Shown one piece after another: positions 9,090 through 16,783 of a DNA stretch of 64,000 bases (its first letter is position 1; each line of letters starts with the position of its first letter). Below the pieces are notes generated by a model. The model worked only from the letters and a program-made list of their open reading frames with translations, did no database searches and was not told the DNA's origin. The DNA lies in NCBI GenBank assembly GCA_017453565.1, contig JAFTEQ010000001.1, positions 23,788 through 87,787 on the forward strand, written 5' to 3'. Both the position numbers and the translations under genes were made by a program. Origin of the DNA: Bacteroidales bacterium. GTDB taxonomy: Bacteria > Bacteroidota > Bacteroidia > Bacteroidales > UBA932.

Positions 9090-11673
9090 ACTATATTTCT
9101 CGATACTTTGTCTGCTCGGCATGGCGGTCTCCTGCAAGGAAGCGCCGGAAGACACGCCCCCCGTTCAGGAAGACGGGGTTGAGCTGCAGTCGGATATTGC
9201 GGAAGGAGCCGTCACCCTGTTCAACGATCGCACGACTGAAGCCCTCCCGCTGGTGCTGGAAGACGGTGTAGGACGGGTGGTGCTGCCCAAAGGAGTGACA
9301 CAGCTTTATGCCCTCTATCCCTTTGTCGCCAATCCGGGAAGCGGCCCTGCGAATGCGGTGGTCCGCCTGGCCCGGAGTCAGGAACGCAGCGGTCTGGGCG
9401 AACCTCCGCTCAAGGCCTGTCCGCGTTACGCCCAAGCTTCCGTGCGTGAGGGTGAGCCCATCTCTCTGCACTTCGCCCCGCTTTGCGCAACGCTCAAGTT
9501 TGATTTCTGTGCGCCCCCTGCGGCAGGAGAAAAACTCAAAGCCGTCTCCTTCTCCACGGCCAAGCCCCAGTCGCTTTGCGGCGCGGGCATCGTGGATCTC
9601 ACGTCCGAGCGGCCCCTTTACCTTTCCGGCGATGAAAAATACGCAGCCCTGGAGGCCGTGCTGGAGGCGCCTGCAGCCATTCCCTCCACCGCATCGGGCT
9701 CCGATGCCGGCCGGCTCTTCCTTTATCTCCCCTGTCAGCGTTTCACGGCCATCACCCTGACGGTCTTTACCGACAAGGCGCGCTATACTTTACTCCTTCC
9801 CGACGACTTCGAACTCGATCTCAGCGGAGCGGAAAGCCGCTATGTGCGGGTTTCGCTCGCATCGGGCCGTTTGCAACTTGAGGGCGGGCCCGAAGTGGAA
9901 TGCACCCGCCGCACCGTCGAGCCGGGCGACTTCTCGTCCCTGGATCAGATTCCTCCACGCGATACCCTCTCGGTGGATATCATTCCCGACTACAGCCGTG
10001 TGGGCTACAAATACGGTGACGCAGCCATTCCCGATCTGCCCGTGAAGCGGACGGTGACGGTGGCGGACGTGGCGGCGGCCATTGCGGCGAATCCGCAGCT
10101 CGACACCACCTCTTATCTGCAGAGTGTGATCGACGAGGTGGGCTCGTCGGGGGGCGGCGCCGTGCTGCTCAAGAACGGCGTGTACAACGTGGCGGGGACG
10201 CTGTTTATCGATTTCGACAATACCGTCCTGCGGGGCGAGAGCGAAGCAGGGACCGTCATCAACGCCTGGGGGCACGGCCGCCGCGTGGTGCTGGCCCTGG
10301 GCCGTTCCATCGAGGGCCGCAAACTGAACGTGGAAAAGCAGCAGACCATGGACGTATTCAAGAACATCATCATCATGGAAACGCTGCGTCCGGCCACCCC
10401 AGCCCGTGAAGTTGATTTTAATACTCAAACCTCTGTGATTGAGGACTTTGTGCCCGTTGGACGGATGTGGGTGCGGGTGGCGAATCCCGAGAACTTCAAT
10501 CCGGGCGACCGGGTGGTTGTGGTGCGGCCGGGAACCGATCAGTGGGTGAGCGATATCGGAATGGACAAGGTGGCCAACGGCAGCGGGGAACTGATTGGCG
10601 AGATTGCGCCCTGGAAGCCTTCCGCTTACGACCTCACATACGAGCGCATCGTCACGGCCGTGAACGGCGACCGGATCTATTTCGAAGCGCCCCTGGTGCA
10701 GGCCCTCTACAAGGAGTATGGCGGCGGATACGTGGCCCGCTGCAGTTTCGACCGCATTCATGGCAGCGGCGTCGAGAACCTCACCGTAGACAGCACGTTT
10801 GACGGCACGCTGCTCTCGACCAATAACCTCTATACCGAAACAGGCAAGAAATACTGCTACGACGAGAACCACGCCTGGAACGGCGTGACGGTGTCGGCGG
10901 CCGAAGACTGCTGGGTGCGCCATTTCACCTGCAGGCACTATGCGCAGTCGGTGGTCTACTTCCAGCGCGGAGCACGTCGCTGCACGGCCGAATACTGCAC
11001 AGGGCTTGATCCCATATCGATCGTGCGCGGCTACCGTCGCTATGCCTATTATTATGGTTCCGGGCCGGAACTCTGTCTGGTACAGCATTCCAGTTGCGAC
11101 CACGACCGGCACTGCTGTGTGACGGGCAAGGCTTTCGGGCCCAACGTCTTCTACGACGTAACCTGCACCCGGACACATGAGGTGGTGGGGCCGCACATGT
11201 CTTGGTGTACGGGCACGCTCTACGACAGCATCTGGACCGACTACGGCTTCCAGTCCATCGACCGCGGCAATTACGGAAACGGGCACGGATGGGCGGGTGC
11301 GAACCAGGTGTTCTGGAACTGTACGGCCACGGGCAGCTACGGCATCGCGGCGCAGAGCCCCTGGGTGAGCGCCCGCAACTACGTGGTAGGCTGCGTAGGT
11401 TACCGCAATCCGGGGCGCAAGGACTATGGCCAGTACAGTGAAGATTACTACGAGGCCCAGGGCCTTTCGCGGCCCGAGGCGGAGTGGTATCCCGAGCGGG
11501 CGATAGGTTCTACCGGCGGCAGCAAGGTCTCGCTCCCGCTGGCCGTGCCGCCCCGTGACTGGTGGCCACGTTTTCAGATATCAAGCTTTTCCACTCCCGA
11601 GTCGCTCTACGTCTGCCAGCTGGAAGACCGCCACGCGCGGGGAATTTGGCTTGCGGGTTCCCTGACAGACTAA
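9076..11673 (+). CDS. Lipoprotein: fimbrillin-like N-domain plus beta-helix
   Basis: 865 residues, probably surface or outer-membrane anchored. The GTG start at 9076 gives MIRPRLYFSILCLLGMAVSC, a lipoprotein signal with Cys20. Residues ~25-270 resemble fimbrillin-like domains of Bacteroidota lipoproteins (the LYALYPF and LFLYLPCQRFTAITLTV patterns recur in the lipoprotein at 16784-19075). Residues ~320-830 form a right-handed parallel beta-helix of the pectate-lyase superfamily type (LQSVIDEVGSSGGGAVLL, GVYNVAGTLFIDFDNTVLRG). It may bind or cleave a uronic-acid polysaccharide; no catalytic residues can be assigned. Its C-terminal TPESLY/HARGIWL tail recurs in the remnant at 15437-15559. Confidence 0.75.
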   Translation: MIRPRLYFSILCLLGMAVSCKEAPEDTPPVQEDGVELQSDIAEGAVTLFNDRTTEALPLVLEDGVGRVVLPKGVTQLYALYPFVANPGSGPANAVVRLARSQERSGLGEPPLKACPRYAQASVREGEPISLHFAPLCATLKFDFCAPPAAGEKLKAVSFSTAKPQSLCGAGIVDLTSERPLYLSGDEKYAALEAVLEAPAAIPSTASGSDAGRLFLYLPCQRFTAITLTVFTDKARYTLLLPDDFELDLSGAESRYVRVSLASGRLQLEGGPEVECTRRTVEPGDFSSLDQIPPRDTLSVDIIPDYSRVGYKYGDAAIPDLPVKRTVTVADVAAAIAANPQLDTTSYLQSVIDEVGSSGGGAVLLKNGVYNVAGTLFIDFDNTVLRGESEAGTVINAWGHGRRVVLALGRSIEGRKLNVEKQQTMDVFKNIIIMETLRPATPAREVDFNTQTSVIEDFVPVGRMWVRVANPENFNPGDRVVVVRPGTDQWVSDIGMDKVANGSGELIGEIAPWKPSAYDLTYERIVTAVNGDRIYFEAPLVQALYKEYGGGYVARCSFDRIHGSGVENLTVDSTFDGTLLSTNNLYTETGKKYCYDENHAWNGVTVSAAEDCWVRHFTCRHYAQSVVYFQRGARRCTAEYCTGLDPISIVRGYRRYAYYYGSGPELCLVQHSSCDHDRHCCVTGKAFGPNVFYDVTCTRTHEVVGPHMSWCTGTLYDSIWTDYGFQSIDRGNYGNGHGWAGANQVFWNCTATGSYGIAAQSPWVSARNYVVGCVGYRNPGRKDYGQYSEDYYEAQGLSRPEAEWYPERAIGSTGGSKVSLPLAVPPRDWWPRFQISSFSTPESLYVCQLEDRHARGIWLAGSLTD

Positions 11674-11685
11674 ACAAACCAGATT

Positions 11686-13212
11686 ATGAATAAGCTTTTG
11701 CTTCTTGTCCCCCTTTGCCTCACCTGCGTTTCGCTAGGCGCTAAGCCCCGTTTTATCACTTACGAACAGTATGGTGCCAAGGGTGATGGCCATACCGACG
11801 ACATGCCGGCGATTGTCGCCGCGCATAAGGCCGCCAACGAAAAAGGCCTGCCCGTGCGGGCCAAAGACGGAAAGACCTATTTTATCAGCAATGCGCCCCT
11901 GACGGCCGAGATCCGCACAGACACCGACTTTGGGAAGGCGAAATTCATTATAGATGATGTGGGGACGGAAGGAATCAGAAAAGCGGTCTTTACCGTTCTT
12001 CCGGACGAGGAATCCTTCCAGCCGGATGGACTCCGGACGCTCTACCGCGGACAGACCAATCTGGGGACCCGGCTGCCTTGCAGATGCCTTGTGGAAGTGA
12101 TGAACAACGGCCATAAGGTCTTTATCCGGAAGGGGCTCAACCAGAATAGCGGTACCGCGCAGAAGGAGGTGCTGCTCGTCGACAAGGACGGAAGTATCGA
12201 CCCCTCCACGCCGGTCGTTTTTAACTACGACCAGATTACCTCTGTCAAGGCCTGGCCGGTTGGGGAGAAACCCATAAGTCTGAAGGGCGGAACCTTTACG
12301 ACCATCGCCAACCAGTGCGAGAACACCCGCATGTACCATGCTCGCGGCATTACCGTCAAACGTTCCAACACCCGCATAGAGGGAATTACCCACTTGGTTG
12401 CCGGAGAGTTGGACCACGGAGCTCCCTACGGCGGATTTATCTTACTGGACCATGTTACCGGGGTGGTTGTGAGCGACTGCCTCATGACGGGTCACAAAAC
12501 CTATGTGCGCGCCAAGGGCGCCGCGGGAAAACCGGTGCGGGTGGGGACCTATGACCTCAACGCAAGCTGCAGCGCAGGCATCCTGTGGAAGAACTGTCGC
12601 CAGACCAACAGCATCGACGATACGACCTATTGGGGCGTATTCACCTCCAATTTTTGCAAGGACCTCCGGCTTGAAGACTGCTCCTTTTCCCGCTTTGACG
12701 CACACCAGAGCGTGACGAATGTCAGGCTCAAGGGCTGCACCTTTGGTCATATGGCCGTGCGGATGGTGGGCTACGGAACCATCCGGATGGAGGATTGTGA
12801 AGAGCACGCCAATTATCTTCTGGCTCTCCGGGACGATTATGGCAGCACTTGGGATGGCGATATCATTGTCCGCAACTGCATCATCAAGCCCAATGCGGAT
12901 GTGAAGGAGGTCTTTATTCTTAAAGGCGGAAACAACGGTTCACACGATTTTGGCTATCCGTGCAGCCTGCCCTCCTCGCTCACCGTAGAGGGCCTGGTTA
13001 TCGACGACAGCGCCGTCACATCCCCGAACTACAAAGGTCCCAGCGTGCTGTCCTCGTTTAGCAGGAAAACCGGAGCGGAAGAACCCTTCCCGTTCAAGAC
13101 AGACTGCATTGTGAACCTTTCTGCGCTTCAGATAAGCAGCGGAAAGCCCCTGTCGCCGGCGCCCAATCCCGGGGCTTTTCCCGGGCTGGTCGTCCGGGGG
13201 GAGACTCACTGA
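11686..13212 (+). CDS. Secreted pectate-lyase-superfamily beta-helix protein
   Basis: 508 residues with a Sec signal peptide (MNKLLLLVPLCLTCVSLGA). The mature start FITYEQYGAKGDGHTDDMPAI is the classic opening of the pectate-lyase-3 type beta-helix, and the body continues with short beta-strand coils (IEGITHLV, VVVSDCLMTGH, VRLKGCTFGHMAV, IRMEDCEEHA). Likely a periplasmic or exported polysaccharide-active protein. It follows the previous lipoprotein gene after 12 nt and meets the GH88 gene tail to tail with a 7-nt overlap of the two stop regions. Confidence 0.8.
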   Translation: MNKLLLLVPLCLTCVSLGAKPRFITYEQYGAKGDGHTDDMPAIVAAHKAANEKGLPVRAKDGKTYFISNAPLTAEIRTDTDFGKAKFIIDDVGTEGIRKAVFTVLPDEESFQPDGLRTLYRGQTNLGTRLPCRCLVEVMNNGHKVFIRKGLNQNSGTAQKEVLLVDKDGSIDPSTPVVFNYDQITSVKAWPVGEKPISLKGGTFTTIANQCENTRMYHARGITVKRSNTRIEGITHLVAGELDHGAPYGGFILLDHVTGVVVSDCLMTGHKTYVRAKGAAGKPVRVGTYDLNASCSAGILWKNCRQTNSIDDTTYWGVFTSNFCKDLRLEDCSFSRFDAHQSVTNVRLKGCTFGHMAVRMVGYGTIRMEDCEEHANYLLALRDDYGSTWDGDIIVRNCIIKPNADVKEVFILKGGNNGSHDFGYPCSLPSSLTVEGLVIDDSAVTSPNYKGPSVLSSFSRKTGAEEPFPFKTDCIVNLSALQISSGKPLSPAPNPGAFPGLVVRGETH

Positions 13213-14384
13213 TTCTTACACTTCATCAGGCGCTCAAAAGCCTCCAGGAAGTAATAATCTGCATAAGAGAGCGGCGCGTCAACCTCTGAATGGCGGGGCA
13301 GGTTGCCGGTGGAATGCTTTAGAATAAAGCCGCCGTTGGTTCCGGGTTCGGCAAGGTATTCGGGAGAGGATAGGACCCTGAGCGTCTTTTCTGCAGCCGC
13401 CAGGTATCGGGCTCCCTCTTGTTCCGGCACATATCCGCTGAGTTCCACAAGGGCACTCGCTGCAAGTGCGGCAGCAGAAGCATCCCGGGGTGCTTGGGGG
13501 ATGGCTGGATCGTCATAGTCCCAGTAGGGTACCATGTCCTGGGGGAGGCGGGAAAGGATGTAACCGGCAATCCTCTGCGCGTGTTCCAGGAAGGCGGGGT
13601 CCTTGGTGTAGCGGTACATCATGGTGAAGCCGTACAGGCCCCACGCCTGTCCCCGGGACCACGAGGAATCGTCGGCATAGCCCTGGTGGGTATGCTTGGA
13701 CGTAACCTCCCCGGTCTGCGGATCATATTCAACGACGTGCCAGCTGCTGAAGTTGGGCCTGAAATGGTTCTTCATGGTGGTACGGGCATGGCTCACGGCA
13801 ATATCGGACAAAGTAGTGTCTCCCGACAGTTCCGCCGCTTCCATGAGCAGTTCAATGACCATCATGTTGTCTATGATTACCCTGAAAAGGCCCGGCCGGT
13901 CCTTGGGGGCGTCCCAGCTGAGGATACAGCCAGTATTGGGATTGAAACGGGTGGCCAGATGCCGGGCCGAGGCGATGATTTCCTCTTTGTCGGCTTCCTG
14001 GCCCAGGAGCTTGTAGCGCCGTCCGTAGCTGCAGATGATCTGCAGGCCGATATCGTGTTGGGAGGTGGTTGTCTTCAAAGTTTCAAGTCCTTCGGTCAGG
14101 CGGTTGGCGGGCTCAAGGAAACGCTCTTCTCCTGTTGCCGCGAACAGTTCCCACAGCACACCGGGGAAGTAACCGGAGCACCACCATTTGTAGTCAGACG
14201 TCCATAATTCCCCATCTTGGACGGAACGGGGATACTCTCCGGGTTTGATGGAGGCGAGCATTGCGTCTGTTTGGGCGCACGCGCTTTTCAAAACCCTCTG
14301 ATAGACCTGGTCGATGGGCTCTTCCCTGTGGCATCCCGCAAAGAGCAGAACGGCGAACGCGAGAAGACTAATAACTCTTTTCAT
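13206..14384 (-). CDS. GH88 unsaturated glucuronyl hydrolase
   Basis: Removes the delta-4,5-unsaturated uronic acid left at the non-reducing end after a polysaccharide lyase cut. 392 residues from the ATG near 14384 (MKRVISLLAF), with lipobox LFAGC at Cys18. The (alpha/alpha)6 barrel signatures are present: QHDIGLQI (catalytic Asp111) and VIIDNMMVIELL (Asp172), plus SSWSRGQAWGLYGF. The neighbouring beta-helix proteins could supply its substrates, which would make this a small uronic-acid glycan locus. The TTG codon 33 nt upstream is in frame but less likely as a start. Confidence 0.92.
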   Translation of the reverse strand: MKRVISLLAFAVLLFAGCHREEPIDQVYQRVLKSACAQTDAMLASIKPGEYPRSVQDGELWTSDYKWWCSGYFPGVLWELFAATGEERFLEPANRLTEGLETLKTTTSQHDIGLQIICSYGRRYKLLGQEADKEEIIASARHLATRFNPNTGCILSWDAPKDRPGLFRVIIDNMMVIELLMEAAELSGDTTLSDIAVSHARTTMKNHFRPNFSSWHVVEYDPQTGEVTSKHTHQGYADDSSWSRGQAWGLYGFTMMYRYTKDPAFLEHAQRIAGYILSRLPQDMVPYWDYDDPAIPQAPRDASAAALAASALVELSGYVPEQEGARYLAAAEKTLRVLSSPEYLAEPGTNGGFILKHSTGNLPRHSEVDAPLSYADYYFLEAFERLMKCKNQ

Positions 14385-14424
14385 ACTAAAGCACATTGAA
14401 ACGGTTAAAGATAACAAAAAATCG

Positions 14425-14432
14425 TAACTTTG
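14425..14432 (+). promoter_or_regulatory. Promoter -7 box for the RraA-like gene
   Basis: TAACTTTG matches the TAnnTTTG consensus and lies 28 nt before the ATG at 14461, in the divergent gap between the GH88 gene and the RraA-like gene. Confidence 0.5.
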
Positions 14433-14460
14433 ATTTCAAAGAAACCAATACTCATTACCC

Positions 14461-15435
14461 ATGAAAAAGTTTTTCATTTACATCTGCGCTGCGGCGCTCT
14501 GCATGTTTGCGTGCAATGAATCAAAAGCTCAAACCATCGCCGGTACGCCCGAGTACATCAAGGCCCTCACGGCGGAGTGGAAAGGAGAACGCTTTCCCGA
14601 CGGCCGTCCCCGGATTCCGGACGATCTCCTGGAACGGCTCAAGCATGTAACCATTGAGGAATGCTGGGACGAGCTGATGAAACTTGGGTATAAAAACCAG
14701 TATGAGGGCGACTGGAAGCTTGTCCATGAAACGGAAGATGCTGTGATGACCGGCCGGGCCGTGACGGCGCAGTTCATGCCTTACCGTCCCGATTTCGAAG
14801 ACGCGATCATTGAGCAGGGCAAGAAGGAAGGACGTATGTGGGAGCAGCGAAGGACGGTCTCGTGGGTCATCAACAGTCTCGTGAAGGGCGATGTCTATGT
14901 GGCCGATACCTATAATAAGGAGTTCTACGGTACTGTCATAGGCTCCAACCTGGGCGCGGGCGTCTATAACGCCACCGGCAACGGCATCGTTACCTATGGC
15001 CACGTCAGGGATTTGGAGCGACTGCGCAGGATTCCGGGCTTCAACGCCTGGACCAAGGGGTACGACCCATCCTATATGCAAGGCTATGACAACGCCCACC
15101 TGCGGGAAGCCATCCTCACCAGCTACAATATTCCCATCCGTATCGGCAAGGCCACGGTTATCCCCGGAGATGCCGTTCTGGCCAAACCGGGCGCCGTCCT
15201 GTTCATCCCGGCGCACCTTGTGGAGCAGATCGTCCTCACTTCTGAGTTTACGAGGCTGACCGACGAATTTGGAGAAGAGATGATCCGGAGGGGCGTCTAT
15301 ACGGCAGGTCGGATCGACAGCGGCTGGGACGACGAGATGAACAAGCGCTTCAAGGAATGGCTTAAGACCTATCCCGAAAAGCTGTCCATGACTGACGAGC
15401 AACTTGAGCGCTGCCTTCAGGGAAGGAGCAATTAG
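14461..15435 (+). CDS. Exported RraA-family protein (aldolase-like fold)
   Basis: 324 residues. RraA-family proteins include 4-hydroxy-4-methyl-2-oxoglutarate/oxaloacetate-cleaving enzymes and RNase E regulators and are normally cytoplasmic. This one has an N-terminal signal (MKKFFIYICAAALCMFACNESKAQ), so it is exported; cleavage could be at SKA-QT, or Cys18 could be lipidated. The family core is clear: GSNLGAG, then GNGIVTYGHVRDLERLRRIPGF with the Arg-Asp pair that binds substrate and metal, then VIPGDAVLAKPGAVLFIP. Its place among uronic-acid genes suggests a role in periplasmic sugar-acid handling (inference). Confidence 0.85.
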   Translation: MKKFFIYICAAALCMFACNESKAQTIAGTPEYIKALTAEWKGERFPDGRPRIPDDLLERLKHVTIEECWDELMKLGYKNQYEGDWKLVHETEDAVMTGRAVTAQFMPYRPDFEDAIIEQGKKEGRMWEQRRTVSWVINSLVKGDVYVADTYNKEFYGTVIGSNLGAGVYNATGNGIVTYGHVRDLERLRRIPGFNAWTKGYDPSYMQGYDNAHLREAILTSYNIPIRIGKATVIPGDAVLAKPGAVLFIPAHLVEQIVLTSEFTRLTDEFGEEMIRRGVYTAGRIDSGWDDEMNKRFKEWLKTYPEKLSMTDEQLERCLQGRSN

Positions 15436-15436
15436 G

Positions 15437-15559
15437 ATGCTCTATACCCCGCTGAAACTGGAGAAGCCGCCGTCTACGGGAAGGACCACTCCCGAGTCGC
15501 TCTACGCCTGCCAGCTTGAAGACCGGCACGCGCGCGGCATTTGGCTGAACAACCTATAG
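15437..15559 (+). pseudogene. Remnant: C-terminal tail of a lost beta-helix lipoprotein
   Basis: A 40-codon open frame starts one base after the RraA-like stop and ends TPESLYACQLEDRHARGIWL-NNL. The same tail closes the lipoprotein at 9076-11673, and 15486-15550 matches 11591-11655 with about six mismatches in 65 bases. Only the tail is present, so the simplest reading is that a paralogous gene was deleted from here and its last codons were left behind. An intact micro-protein is possible but less likely. Confidence 0.6.
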
Positions 15560-15572
15560 AACAGTATAAGCA

Positions 15573-16715
15573 ATGAAAAGATTCTTTACCACTGCAGCGT
15601 TGCTGCTCCTTGCCGTCTCGCTTCAGGCGCAGACGGTCCGGCATCCGGTCATCGTTCCCGACATTCCCGGATATGTGACCCTGAAGGGCGACTTGCACAT
15701 CCACACGATGTTCTCTGACGGCCAGGTATGGCCGGTCAACCGCGTGAACGAAGCGTACCTGGAGGGCCTCGACTACATTGCCATTACCGATCACCTGGAG
15801 ACCAAACTCCGGAAGCAGATCACTGCGGGCATCGTCAATGGCGACCGCGACAAATCCTACGAAATGGCGCGCGACCACGGCAAGGGCCGGGGTATCATTG
15901 TGATCCATGGCGCGGAAATTACGCGCGGCATGCCTCCCGGACACTTCAATGCCACCTTTACCACGGACAATGATCCCATGGGAGAGGTTTCCGACGCCGA
16001 AAAGAACAATCAGAAAGCCATGCTCGCCTGTCTCGAAATCGCCCGCAGCCAGGGGGCTTTCCTGGTGTGGAACCACCCCAACTGGTCGCGTCAGGCCCCT
16101 CAGGAAACCAAGTGGTTTAAGGAGCATACCGAGATTTATGAGCGCAAACTGATGGATGGCATCGAGATCTTCAACGGGTACTGCGGCTATGCCCCGGAAG
16201 CCCATCATTGGGCCGTAGAAAAGGGGCTGACCATCGTGAGCGGCACCGATTCGCACCAGTTGGTGTCTCTCCGCAATGACATTACCGGCGGCGCATTCCG
16301 TCCGATGAACCTAACCTTTGCGACGGAACGGAGCGAAAAGGGCATTCACGAGGCGCTCAAGGCTGGCCGCAACGCCGTCTTTGCCGATGATCGCGTCTAC
16401 GGGCCGGAAACCGTCCTGCGTCCGCTGCTCGACCAGATCCTGAAGATCGAGAAGGTTTCCAGGGACGCAAAACAGGTTGGTATCCGTGTCCACAACGGCA
16501 CGTCCATTCCGGTCTATCTGGAGAAAGCCGCACCCGATGCCTACAGCTACGACCGCACTATCTACATTGCCCCGGGAGCCGACTTTTCCATCCGTGTCAC
16601 TCCGGCCAATGCCAAGGCCGGTTTTCCGGCGGGCCCCGTTGAAATCAAGTACAAGGCCACCAACTTCTTCGTAGACGCCGGTGTGCCCCTGGAGTACAGT
16701 ATAAAGGTCGACTGA
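15573..16715 (+). CDS. Exported PHP-domain phosphoesterase
   Basis: 380 residues with a Sec signal peptide ending SLQAQ. PHP domains bind two or three metals and hydrolyse phosphoesters. The ligand motifs are in order: LHIHTMFSDG, ITDHLE, HGAEITRG, WNHPNWSR and GTDSHQL. The C-terminal ~100 residues look like a small beta-sandwich (YSIKVD end). Several Bacteroidota glycan loci encode such exported PHP proteins; the substrate is not known. It lies 13 nt after the remnant ORF and is followed by a strong hairpin. Confidence 0.88.
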   Translation: MKRFFTTAALLLLAVSLQAQTVRHPVIVPDIPGYVTLKGDLHIHTMFSDGQVWPVNRVNEAYLEGLDYIAITDHLETKLRKQITAGIVNGDRDKSYEMARDHGKGRGIIVIHGAEITRGMPPGHFNATFTTDNDPMGEVSDAEKNNQKAMLACLEIARSQGAFLVWNHPNWSRQAPQETKWFKEHTEIYERKLMDGIEIFNGYCGYAPEAHHWAVEKGLTIVSGTDSHQLVSLRNDITGGAFRPMNLTFATERSEKGIHEALKAGRNAVFADDRVYGPETVLRPLLDQILKIEKVSRDAKQVGIRVHNGTSIPVYLEKAAPDAYSYDRTIYIAPGADFSIRVTPANAKAGFPAGPVEIKYKATNFFVDAGVPLEYSIKVD

Positions 16716-16736
16716 CCGTTCCATACGGCAAACAAA

Positions 16737-16763
16737 GAGGCCGGTCCGAAAGGGGCCGGCCTC
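16737..16763. terminator. Intergenic terminator hairpin
   Basis: Eleven-base-pair GC-rich stem (GAGGCCGGTCC paired with GGGCCGGCCTC, one G-T pair) around a GAAAG loop, midway between two convergent genes. There is no clear U-run on either side, so efficiency is uncertain; it probably serves both directions. Confidence 0.65.
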
Positions 16764-16783
16764 GATGCGTTTATGGCGTTCTG

